Of a stretch of DNA of 64,000 nucleotides, positions 7,567 to 14,902 are shown in pieces (the first letter of the stretch is position 1; every line of letters begins with the position of its first letter). The stretch covers positions 3,596,001-3,660,000 of the forward strand of contig NZ_VLKF01000001.1 of NCBI RefSeq assembly GCF_007994135.1, read 5' to 3'. The translations under genes were made by a program, and so were the position numbers. This stretch comes from Modestobacter roseus. Its GTDB lineage: Bacteria > Actinomycetota > Actinomycetes > Mycobacteriales > Geodermatophilaceae. Under the pieces are notes generated by a model that saw only the letters and a list, made by a program, of their open reading frames with translations, ran no database searches and had not been told where the DNA came from.

Positions 7567-8361
7567 GTGGACGTCAGCTCCCTGCGCACCGCCCGCGAGG
7601 CGCTGCGCGACACCGCACCCCTGGTGCACTGCCTCACCAACACCGTGGTGCAGACCATCACCGCCAACGCGCTGCTCGCCGTCGGCGCGGCCCCGGCGAT
7701 GGTCGACGACCCGGCCGAGGCCGGCGAGTTCGCCGCCGTCGCCTCCGCCGTGCTGGTCAACGTCGGCACCGTCTCCTCCCGGACCGCCGACGCGATGCGC
7801 CTGGCCGCCCGCGCCGCCGGCGAAGCGGGCACCCCGTGGGTGCTCGACCCGGTCGCCGTCGGCGGGCTCGCGTTCCGCACCGCGCTGGCCGCCGAGCTGG
7901 TGGAGCTGCGGCCCACGGTGGTGCGCGGCAACGCCTCGGAGGTGCTCGCCCTGGCCGGCGCCGGGTCCGGCGGGCGCGGCGTGGACAGCACCGCCGACCC
8001 CGACGACGCGGTGGAGGTCGCCGCGTCGCTGGCCCGGCGCACCGGCGGTGTCGTCGCGGTCAGCGGGCCGGTCGACGTCGTCACCGACGGCGAGCGGACC
8101 GTGCGCGTCGGCGGCGGCTCGGTGCTGCTGACCCGCACCACCGGAGCCGGGTGCGCGCTGGGCGCACTGACCGCCGCCTACGTCGCCGCCACCGGCGACC
8201 CGCTGCTGGGCACCGTCGCCGCGCACGCCCACGTGGCGCTGGCCGCCGAGGTCGCCGCCGACCTCGCCGACGGGCCGGGCACCTTCGCCCCGCAGTGGCT
8301 GGACGCCCTCGACGCCCTGGACGGCGAGGCGCTCACCCGCGCCGACCTCCGCACCGCCTGA
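7567..8361 (+). CDS. thiM: Hydroxyethylthiazole kinase ThiM
   Basis: ThiM phosphorylates 4-methyl-5-(2-hydroxyethyl)thiazole for thiamine salvage. GTG 7567 is chosen because GAAGGGA (7552-7558) then sits 8 nt upstream; ATG 7558 overlaps that site and is an alternative adding three residues. The 264-residue protein carries the family motifs [19 protein letters not shown] (substrate binding), [23 protein letters not shown] and [16 protein letters not shown] near the C-terminus, with the catalytic Cys and the anion hole. It is the first gene of thiM-thiE-thiD and is controlled by the TPP riboswitch overlapping its ribosome site. Its stop shares a base with the thiE start (TGATG). Confidence 0.95.
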   Translation: MDVSSLRTAREALRDTAPLVHCLTNTVVQTITANALLAVGAAPAMVDDPAEAGEFAAVASAVLVNVGTVSSRTADAMRLAARAAGEAGTPWVLDPVAVGGLAFRTALAAELVELRPTVVRGNASEVLALAGAGSGGRGVDSTADPDDAVEVAASLARRTGGVVAVSGPVDVVTDGERTVRVGGGSVLLTRTTGAGCALGALTAAYVAATGDPLLGTVAAHAHVALAAEVAADLADGPGTFAPQWLDALDALDGEALTRADLRTA

Positions 8362-9020
8362 TGCGCCGGGCGTTCGACCCGACCCTCTACCTGGTCACCG
8401 ACACCCTGCTGTGCGCACCGCGATCGGTGCCGGAGGTGGTGGCGGCCGCGGTCGCCGGCGGGGTGACCGCGGTCCAGGTGCGGGACAAGACCGCCTCGCG
8501 CCGGGAGCTGCTGGCGCTCACCCGCGCGGTGCAGCGGGTGCTGCCGGACGGCGTCGCGCTGGTGGTCAACGACGCCGTCGACGTCGCGCTGATCGCCGGC
8601 GCCGACGGGGTGCACGTCGGGCAGGACGACCTGCCGGCCGCCGAGGTGCGGGCGCTGCTCGGCCCGGACGCCGTCCTGGGCGTCTCGGTGGGTGACGACG
8701 CCGACCTGGCGGAGGTGCTCGCGCTGCCGCCGGGCACCGTCGACCTGGTCGGGCTGAGCCCGGTCTGGGCCACCCCGACCAAGCCCGACGCCGGCTCCGG
8801 ACTGGGCCTGGACGGGGTACGCGCCCTGGCCGCCCGCGCGCACGCCGGCGGGGTGGCCGCCGTCGCGATCGGCGGCGTCTCGGCCGCGAACGCCGGGCAG
8901 GTCGCCGCCACCGGGGTCGACGGCGTCTGCGTCGTCTCCGACATCTGCACCGCCCCCGACCCCGCCGCCGCGGCCCGCGCCCTGCGGGCCGTCCTGACCC
9001 AGGAGCTGATCGCTCGATGA
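8361..9020 (+). CDS. thiE: Thiamine-phosphate synthase ThiE
   Basis: ThiE joins HMP pyrophosphate and thiazole phosphate to give thiamine phosphate. The 219-residue TIM barrel shows YLVTDTLL at strand 1, [35 protein letters not shown](DD), [23 protein letters not shown] (pyrophosphate and thiazole site) and [11 protein letters not shown] at the C-terminal phosphate loop. All the residues expected for pyrophosphate and Mg2+ binding appear intact. The start ATG at 8361 overlaps the thiM stop by one base and the stop overlaps thiD by 4 bp, so the three genes are translationally coupled. Confidence 0.95.
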   Translation: MRRAFDPTLYLVTDTLLCAPRSVPEVVAAAVAGGVTAVQVRDKTASRRELLALTRAVQRVLPDGVALVVNDAVDVALIAGADGVHVGQDDLPAAEVRALLGPDAVLGVSVGDDADLAEVLALPPGTVDLVGLSPVWATPTKPDAGSGLGLDGVRALAARAHAGGVAAVAIGGVSAANAGQVAATGVDGVCVVSDICTAPDPAAAARALRAVLTQELIAR

Positions 9021-9835
9021 CCGCTGCCGTTGCGCTCACCGTTGCCGGCAGCGACCCCAGCGGGGGCGCGGGCATCCAGGCCGACCTGAAGACGTTCAGC
9101 GCGCTGGGCGCCTACGGCACCGCGGTGCTCACCGCGCTCACCGCGCAGAACACCCGCGGCGTCACCGGGGTGCACGGCGTCCCCGCGGACTTCGTCGGTG
9201 AGCAGCTGCGCGCCCTGTTCGCCGACGTGACGGTGCACGCCACCAAGCTCGGCATGCTGGGCACCGCCGAGGTGGTCCGCGAGGTCGCCGCCGCGCTGGC
9301 CGACCGGCCGGGTGGCCCGGTGGTCTGCGACCCGGTGATGGTGGCCACCAGCGGCGACCGGCTGATCTCGGCGGAGGCGGTCGATGCCGTGCGCAGCGAC
9401 CTGCTGCCGGTCAGCGACCTGATCACCCCCAACGTGCCGGAGGCGGCCGCGTTGCTGGGCATCGACCCGGCCACCACGGTGGCCGAGCTGCCCGACCAGG
9501 CGCGGGCGCTGCTGGCCCTGGGCCCGGCGGCGGTGCTGCTCAAGGGCGGGCACCTCGGTGGGGCGGAGAGCGTCGACGTGCTCGTCACCGCCGACGCGGT
9601 CGTCGAGACCCGCCGGCCCCGGGTCGAGACGACGTCGACGCACGGCACCGGCTGCACGCTCTCCTCCGCGCTGGCCGCGCTCGCCGCCCGGGAACGGCAG
9701 GCGGGGCGGGCGGTGGAGTGGGCGCCGCTGGTCGAGCGGGCACGCGACTACCTGCAGCAGGCGCTGACCGCGGGGGAGACGCTGGGGATCGGCTCCGGGC
9801 ACGGCCCGGTGCACCACTTCGCCGGCTGGTGGTGA
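9017..9835 (+). CDS. thiD: HMP/HMP-phosphate kinase ThiD
   Basis: ThiD phosphorylates hydroxymethylpyrimidine twice, supplying HMP pyrophosphate to ThiE. The 272-residue ribokinase-fold protein has [20 protein letters not shown] at the N-terminus, [43 protein letters not shown] and the catalytic/anion-hole motif [15 protein letters not shown] near residue 210. It has the single-domain bacterial length and lacks the fused ThiE or TenA domain seen in some relatives. It completes the operon; no thiC or thiG is present in the window, so here the cluster covers salvage and coupling only. Confidence 0.95.
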   Translation: MTAAVALTVAGSDPSGGAGIQADLKTFSALGAYGTAVLTALTAQNTRGVTGVHGVPADFVGEQLRALFADVTVHATKLGMLGTAEVVREVAAALADRPGGPVVCDPVMVATSGDRLISAEAVDAVRSDLLPVSDLITPNVPEAAALLGIDPATTVAELPDQARALLALGPAAVLLKGGHLGGAESVDVLVTADAVVETRRPRVETTSTHGTGCTLSSALAALAARERQAGRAVEWAPLVERARDYLQQALTAGETLGIGSGHGPVHHFAGWW

Positions 9836-9857
9836 CGGGCCGGTTGGTGGTGACGGG

Positions 9858-10799
9858 TCAGCTCTCGGCGTCGAGGACCTGGCGCAGCACCCGGGCCGCC
9901 AGCTGGTCGCCGCCCTCCGCGCCGCGCAGCAGCTGCTCGATGGCGCCGTCGACGTCGCCCTGGTCCAGCAGCAGCACGCCCAGGTCGTGGTGGCAGTGCA
10001 GGTCGCCGGCGTCGATCCCGGCCCGGTAGGCCGCCGCGGCCGCGACAGGGTGGTCGAACTCCTCGGCGAGCAGGCTGCCCAGCGGCCGCCAGCTCTCCTC
10101 CTCGTTGCGCAGCGCCCCGGCCTCCAGCACGCCGCGGGCCTCCTCCAGCCGGCCGGCAGTGCGCAGCAGGTCGGCCAGGTCGACCCGGGTGGAGGGATGC
10201 CGGTCGGCGCCGGCCCGCAGCTCACCCTCCAGCACCGGGTCGCGCGTCTCGTCCCACCGCCAGCAGGCCAGCACGGCCCGCGCGTGCGCGTCACCGGCGT
10301 CGACCGCGCGCTGCAGCCAGGACTGGGCGTCGGAGAGGTCGCCGTCCTCACGCAGCGACCAGGCGAGCTGCACGGCGGCGTCCGGGTCACCGAGCTCGGC
10401 GCCCCGGCGGAACGCGGCCCGGGCCTCCTCCCGCTGCCCCTGCTCCAGCTGGGCGGTGCCGAGCGTGGCCCAGGCGGCCCGGTCGCCGGCGGCCAGCGCC
10501 TCCCGTGCGGCCTCCTCGGCGTCGGCCCACCGTTCCACGTGCAACAACGCGATGGCCAGGTTGAGCCAGGCGTCGTCCTCGCCGTCGGCGGCGGCCCGCT
10601 GGTAGGCCTGGACGGCCTCGTCCCAGCGACGCAGCTCGGCCAGGCTGTTGCCGAGGTTGAACCAGGCCAGCGCCGAGCCGCGGGCGGCCGCCCGACCGAA
10701 CGCCACCACCGCAGCTGCGTGGTCCCCGGCCTCGGCCAGGTCGCAGCCACGGTTGATGAGGTCGTCGATCTCGGCCTCCGCCGCGCCGTCCCGGGTCAT
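9858..10799 (-). CDS. TPR/Sel1-like repeat protein
   Basis: The 313-residue protein is built of about eight helical repeats of 34-36 residues. Repeats include GDHAAAVVAFGRAAARGSALAWFNLGNSL, RWDEAVQAYQRAAADG and QREEARAAFRRGAELGDPDAAVQLA. ATG 10799 is preferred over upstream in-frame starts because the repeat array follows at once (MTRDGAAEAEIDDLINRGCDLAEAGD). There is no signal peptide or membrane segment, so a cytoplasmic scaffold or protein-binding role is likely. The partner is not identifiable. One near-match to parS (GTTCCACGTGCAAC, 10532-10545) lies within it. It ends 23 bp from thiD, tail to tail. Confidence 0.7.
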   Translation of the reverse strand: MTRDGAAEAEIDDLINRGCDLAEAGDHAAAVVAFGRAAARGSALAWFNLGNSLAELRRWDEAVQAYQRAAADGEDDAWLNLAIALLHVERWADAEEAAREALAAGDRAAWATLGTAQLEQGQREEARAAFRRGAELGDPDAAVQLAWSLREDGDLSDAQSWLQRAVDAGDAHARAVLACWRWDETRDPVLEGELRAGADRHPSTRVDLADLLRTAGRLEEARGVLEAGALRNEEESWRPLGSLLAEEFDHPVAAAAAYRAGIDAGDLHCHHDLGVLLLDQGDVDGAIEQLLRGAEGGDQLAARVLRQVLDAES

Positions 10800-10875
10800 G
10801 CGGGAAGTCTGGGGTGGCTGCCGGGCCGCCGTCGACGCCTGCACACCCGGACTGACCAGTCCGGGGGAGGCCGGC

Positions 10876-12240
10876 TCAACCGGTCCAGTCCGGGGGGTCG
10901 CCGGGGGCGAGGTCCGGGTCGTCGGCGGCCAGGGTGCGCACCGGCCCGGGCGCCGTCCGCGGCCCCTCGAAACGGACCGTCACCCGGTTCAGCCCGCTGC
11001 CCCACACCCACCCGGCGCCGAGCTCCGCGTGGACGACGTCCTGCCCGGGGTACCAGGCCACCACCGCGGGCGGGGGCTCCACGGTTTCGGGCTCGGGTGC
11101 CTCGTCGACCACGAGCGCCACCGGCTCCGGGTCGCGCTCGGCGAAGAGGTCGCCCTGGGCGTACGGCGACAGCCCCGAGACGCCGACGCCGAGCAGCCGC
11201 ACCCCGCCGCTGCGGTCCACCCCGGCGAGCAGCCGCTGCGCGACCTCGGCGATCTGCCGGGGCTCGTCGAGGGCGTGCGCCAGCGTCTGCGAACGGGTGA
11301 GGGTCGAGTAGTCGAACCGGCGCACCTTGAGGGTGACGGTGCGCCCGGACGTGCCCGACCGCTGCAGCCGGCTGCCCACCCGCACCGCGAGCGCCTCGAT
11401 CTCCGCGGCCAGCCGCGCGGGGTCGGTCAGGTCGCGGGCGAACGTCTCCTCCGCGCTCACCGACTTCGCCTCCCGGTCGGCGACCACCGGCCGGTCGTCG
11501 TCGGCGCGGGCCAGCCGGTACAGCCCGGCGCCGTGCGCCTGGCCCACGAGGCTGGTCAGGTCGACCAGGGAGAGCCGGTGCAGGTCGCCGATCGTCTTCA
11601 CCGAGATCTGCGCCAGCCGCTCCGCGGTCACCGGGCCGATCCCGCCGAGGCTGCGCACCGGCAGCGGGTGCAGCACGTCCAGCTCCGCTCCGGGCGGGAC
11701 GACGGTCAGCCCGTCCGGCTTGTCCAGCTCGGAGCCGATCTTCGCCAGCGACTTGGAGGTGGCCACCCCGACCGAGCCGGTGACCCCGCCGGTGGCCTCG
11801 GCGATGCGGTCCTTGAGGTCGCGGGCGAGCGCGGTGACCGCGGCGAGGGACAGGTCGTGCCCGCCGGCGGCCAGGTCGACGTAGGCCTCGTCGATGGAGA
11901 GCGGCTCGACCAGCGGCGAGAGCTCGCGCAGCAGGCCCATCACCACCTCCGACGTCCGGCGGTAGGCGGCGAACCGGCCGCCGAGGAAGGCGGTGCCCGG
12001 CGGGCAGAGCCGGCGCGCCTCGGCCGTGGACATCGCGCTGCGGGCGCCGAACGCCCGCGCCTCGTAGGAGGCGGTGGCGACCACGCCGCGCCCGCCCGTG
12101 CCCCCGACCACCACCGGCCGCCCGCGCAGCGAGGGCTTGTCCCGCTGCTCGACGGCGGCGAAGAAGGCGTCGAGGTCCAGGTGCAGGATGCTCGGCTCGC
12201 GCCGCACGCCGCGGGTCCCCCTCTCGCCTCCCGGGAACAC
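10876..12240 (-). CDS. dinB: DNA polymerase IV (Y family)
   Basis: DinB carries out error-prone translesion synthesis. The 454-residue protein has the palm motif HLDLDAFFAAVEQ with the first metal-binding Asp, ATASYEARAFGARSAMS, the second carboxylate pair PLSIDEAYVDL, the HhH region LGGIGPVTAERL, and a little-finger domain beginning near residue 245. A beta-clamp-binding pentapeptide QGDLF lies at residues 362-366, matching the dnaN product encoded in this window. About 88 residues follow it, with Pro/Glu-rich sequence and AWYPGQDVVHAELGAGWVWG, a C-terminal extension seen in actinobacterial DinB proteins. Catalytic residues look intact. Confidence 0.93.
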   Translation of the reverse strand: MFPGGERGTRGVRREPSILHLDLDAFFAAVEQRDKPSLRGRPVVVGGTGGRGVVATASYEARAFGARSAMSTAEARRLCPPGTAFLGGRFAAYRRTSEVVMGLLRELSPLVEPLSIDEAYVDLAAGGHDLSLAAVTALARDLKDRIAEATGGVTGSVGVATSKSLAKIGSELDKPDGLTVVPPGAELDVLHPLPVRSLGGIGPVTAERLAQISVKTIGDLHRLSLVDLTSLVGQAHGAGLYRLARADDDRPVVADREAKSVSAEETFARDLTDPARLAAEIEALAVRVGSRLQRSGTSGRTVTLKVRRFDYSTLTRSQTLAHALDEPRQIAEVAQRLLAGVDRSGGVRLLGVGVSGLSPYAQGDLFAERDPEPVALVVDEAPEPETVEPPPAVVAWYPGQDVVHAELGAGWVWGSGLNRVTVRFEGPRTAPGPVRTLAADDPDLAPGDPPDWTG

Positions 12241-12318
12241 GCCGGGCCGCCGCGGGGCTGGTCACCCCGGGGACCCATCATCCCCGGGACGCGAGCGGAC
12301 ACGAGGAGCGAGCAGGTC

Positions 12319-12909
12319 ATGACCGAGCAGAGCCAGTGGGTGGCGATCACGCAGGCCGACCCGGAGCACTCGGCACGCTACGCCGAGCGGTTCCGGGCGA
12401 TGGCCGCCGCCGGGGCCGACCTCGCCGGTGAGGCGCGGCTGGTCGACGCCCTCCTGCCGCGCGCCGCCCGGGTGCTCGACGCCGGCTGCGGGCCCGGCCG
12501 GGTGGGCGCGTTCCTCGCCGAGGCGGGGCACGACGTGGTCGGGGTGGACGTCGACCGGGTGCTGATCGCCGCGGCCGAGGCCGACCACCCCGGTCCCCGG
12601 TGGCTGGTCGGTGACCTGGCCGAACTGGACCTGCGCGACCGCTTCGACGGCATCGTCTGCGCCGGCAACGTGATGGCCTTCCTCGCCCCCAGCACCCGCC
12701 GTGCCGTGCTGGGGAGGTTCGCCGCCCACCTGGCCGACGGCGGCCGGGTCGCGATCGGCTTCGGCGCCGGCCGCGGCTACGCCTTCGACGACTTCCTGGC
12801 CGATGCCCGGGCCGCCGGGCTGGTGCCCGACCTGCTGCTGTCGACCTGGGACCTGCGGCCGTTCACGCCGGAGGCGGACTTCCTGGTCGCGGTGCTGCGG
12901 GCGGAGTAG
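12319..12909 (+). CDS. Class I SAM-dependent methyltransferase
   Basis: The 196-residue protein is a minimal Rossmann methyltransferase. It has the SAM-binding motif I VLDAGCGPGRVGAFLA, acidic motif II VVGVDVDRVLI (Asp for the ribose), motif III-like GDLAELDL and FDGIVCAGNVMAFL, followed by the strand/helix GGRVAIGFGAGRGYAFDDFLA. ATG 12319 follows GAGCGAGCAGG and gives a natural N-terminus. It is divergent from dinB and followed 10 bp later by a cupin gene, suggesting co-transcription. The acceptor substrate cannot be assigned; small-molecule methylation is more likely than rRNA methylation given the size. Confidence 0.85.
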   Translation: MTEQSQWVAITQADPEHSARYAERFRAMAAAGADLAGEARLVDALLPRAARVLDAGCGPGRVGAFLAEAGHDVVGVDVDRVLIAAAEADHPGPRWLVGDLAELDLRDRFDGIVCAGNVMAFLAPSTRRAVLGRFAAHLADGGRVAIGFGAGRGYAFDDFLADARAAGLVPDLLLSTWDLRPFTPEADFLVAVLRAE

Positions 12910-12919
12910 GACTCCCGGC

Positions 12920-13378
12920 ATGAGCCACCTGCCCGACCCCGCGACGTTCTCCCACCGGGGCGACCAGCCCAGCGCGGGGCGCACCCGCTTCGTCGCCACG
13001 GGTGCGCAGACGCGTGGCGACTTCGGGCTGTTCGAGGTGGCGATGCCGCCCGGCGGCGACGGGCCGGTGCCGCACCTGCACCGGAGCTTCAGCGAGGCGT
13101 TCCACGTGCTCGAGGGGTCGCTGGCGGTGCTGGCCAACGGGGAGTGGACGACCGCGCACGCCGGTGACCTGCTCTACGTGCCGCGGTCGGGGGTGCACGC
13201 CTTCCGGTCGGCCGGTCCGGACGTCGGCGCCCGGTTCCTCATCCTGTTCACCCCCGGCATCCCGCGGGAGGACTACTTCACCGGGCTGCTGGAGTTGCAC
13301 GCCGACGGCCGCACCCCGACGACGGAGGAGATCGACGAGTTCGCCCTCCGCCACGACCAGCTCAACCTGCGCGACTGA
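12920..13378 (+). CDS. Cupin-domain protein
   Basis: The 152-residue protein has a single cupin barrel. Motif 1 is PHLHRSFSEAFHVLEGSLAVL (two His, a Glu-position variant and a later His) and motif 2 is DLLYVPRSGVHAFRSAG. The His residues of PHLH and GVHAF and the Glu of SEAFHV suit a mononuclear metal site. The start ATG lies 10 bp after the methyltransferase stop. It could be a dioxygenase-like or sugar-binding cupin; no substrate is indicated. No signal peptide is visible. Confidence 0.85.
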   Translation: MSHLPDPATFSHRGDQPSAGRTRFVATGAQTRGDFGLFEVAMPPGGDGPVPHLHRSFSEAFHVLEGSLAVLANGEWTTAHAGDLLYVPRSGVHAFRSAGPDVGARFLILFTPGIPREDYFTGLLELHADGRTPTTEEIDEFALRHDQLNLRD

Positions 13379-13383
13379 CCGGC

Positions 13384-13653
13384 GTGCCCCTGCTTACCGT
13401 GGGCCACGGGCCCGACGACCGCACCCGGCTGGGCGAGCGGCTGCGGACTTCCAGGATCACCGAGCTGGTCGACGTCCGCCGCTTCCCCGGCAGCCGGGTG
13501 AACCCCGAGGTGCGGCGGGAGGCGCTGGAGGCCTGGCTGCCGGAGCGGGGCGTCGCCTACCGCTGGGAGGAGCAGCTGGGCGGCCGGCGGCGCGGTGCCC
13601 GGGGACGACGGCGCGGTGCACTGCCCGGCCCGGTCCTGCCCGGCCGGTCCTGA
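13384..13653 (+). pseudogene. Truncated DUF488 protein
   Basis: GTG 13384 opens an 89-residue frame whose first 67 residues fit DUF488: LLTVGHGPDDRTRLGERL, ITELVDVRRFPGSRVNPEV, and AYRWEEQLGGRRRG. Full DUF488 proteins run to roughly 120-180 residues, with further conserved blocks after the LGGRR motif. Here the frame turns into low-complexity RGARGRRRGALPGPVLPGRS and stops. I see no continuation in the other frames before the opposing gene at 13675, so the 3' half appears deleted rather than frameshifted. Likely a decayed gene. Confidence 0.65.
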
Positions 13654-13674
13654 CCGGACCGGCCAGCGGGAGGC

Positions 13675-14262
13675 TCAGCCCTGGCGACCGCGCCCGTCGC
13701 CGTTGTCGTTGCCGTTGCCGTTGCCGGCCTGCTCGACGACGGCCTGCTGCGGAGCGACCTCCGCGGTGTCCTCGGTCGGGGCCGGCGCAGGCGCCGGAGC
13801 CGGGGCCGGGGCCTTCGCCCCGCCGTTCTGCCGGGCTGCCTCGGACACCGCCCGGCCGTGCTCGCGGCCGGACTCGAAGCTCTGGTGGGCCACGTCGGAG
13901 ACCGCCTGGCCGTGGTTCTGCGGAGCCGGGGCGGGCTCGGTGCTCGGCACCTCCGGCGCGTCCGGGTCCGTGGGCTCCTCGGACGGGTCGGTCACCGGCT
14001 CGGTGGTCGGGTCGGTCGGTTCTGGTGCGTCGGCGGGCTCCCCGGTGTCCGTCGGCTCCTGGGTGCCCGTCGGCTCCGTGACCTCGATCGTCTCGTCGGC
14101 GTCGACCTCGGCCACCGTCGGCTCAGCGGCTGCGGTGACCACCTGCGTGGTCACCGCAGCCCCGCCACCGGCCACGACGACGGCCGTGGCGCCAGCCGCC
14201 ACCTTCGTCGCCAGCGACGCGGACAGGGACTTGGCCACCAGGCCGGACAGGAGCGAGAGCAC
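13675..14262 (-). CDS. Pro/Thr/Glu-rich membrane-anchored protein of unknown function
   Basis: GTG 14262 is chosen because GGAGG (14269-14273) lies 6 nt upstream. The 195-residue product begins VLSLLSGLVAKSLSASLATK, has one hydrophobic stretch (about 20-42, VAAGATAVVVAGGGAAVTTQ), then a low-complexity region of TEPT, EPTD and PAPAPAP repeats with many acidic residues. A short more ordered segment follows (NHGQAVSDVAHQSFESGREHGRAVSEAARQNGG), in which (H)GxAVSxxA occurs twice. The tail is Gly/Asn/Asp-rich. I do not recognise a family. The layout suggests a single-pass protein with a flexible extracytoplasmic stalk. Confidence 0.6.
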   Translation of the reverse strand: MLSLLSGLVAKSLSASLATKVAAGATAVVVAGGGAAVTTQVVTAAAEPTVAEVDADETIEVTEPTGTQEPTDTGEPADAPEPTDPTTEPVTDPSEEPTDPDAPEVPSTEPAPAPQNHGQAVSDVAHQSFESGREHGRAVSEAARQNGGAKAPAPAPAPAPAPTEDTAEVAPQQAVVEQAGNGNGNDNGDGRGRQG

Positions 14263-14365
14263 AGGAGACCTCCGGGTCGTGGAACTGACGTCACCGGAGC
14301 ATCGGCAGTGCACTCAGGGCAGTTGAGTCATACCGGTCTCGTATCCCCGATCGAGTGAACGACGG

Positions 14366-14897
14366 TCAGTCGGCCAACGTGATCCAGTACCGCCGGGCGC
14401 GGCCCAGCTCCGTCTCCCGAACGTCCTCCAACACCCCACCGGCGCGTTCGATCACCCGCGCGGACGCGACGTTGTCGTCGGCGCAGGTGACCAGCACCCG
14501 GTCCAGCCCCATCCGCCGGGCCACCGGCAGCACCTCGCCGAGTGCCCAGGTCACCAGGCCGCGCCGGCGGGCGGAGGGCCGGATCCCGTAGCCGATGTGC
14601 CCCCCCGGCCCGGAGCAGGAAGTCGTTGAGCTCGTGGCGCAGGGCGATGGCGCCGAGCACCTCCCCGCCCTCGACGACCCACCAGTACGAGCACCGCACC
14701 CCGCCCTCGGCCGGAGTGACCGCGGGATCGGACTCCGCGCGCAGCCGGTGCACCCAGGCCGCGAAGCCCGCCGGCGTCTCGACGTCGTCCTCCGGCCGCA
14801 GCCCCGCGCCGTCCTCGTGCACCTCGGCGCCCCACTCGCGGTGCGCGGCCAGCCACGCGGCGTGCAGCCGGGTGGCCGGCTGGACGAGTTCGGGCAC
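14366..14897 (-). pseudogene. GNAT acetyltransferase with a frameshift at a C7 run
   Basis: GTG 14897 begins MPELVQPATRLHAAWLAAHREWG and reads as a GNAT protein through YWWVVEGGEVLGAIALRHEL and NDFLLRAGG. A plus-strand run of seven C (14600-14606) then throws it out of frame. The second frame continues exactly where expected: HIGYGIRPSARRRGLVTWAL, then GLDRVLVTCADDNVASARVIERAGG, ending at 14366. Six C instead of seven would restore one protein of about 177 residues with the acetyl-CoA motif. It may be a true null allele, a slippage-prone locus or a sequencing error. It lies 5 bp downstream of dnaB. Confidence 0.8.
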
Positions 14898-14902
14898 GCG
14901 GA

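Noticed and set aside
10532-10545. GTTCCACGTGCAAC, a parS-like word
   Set aside because: One base breaks the palindrome, and it lies in an ordinary coding stretch. It may be a weak or decayed site, but I do not count it.
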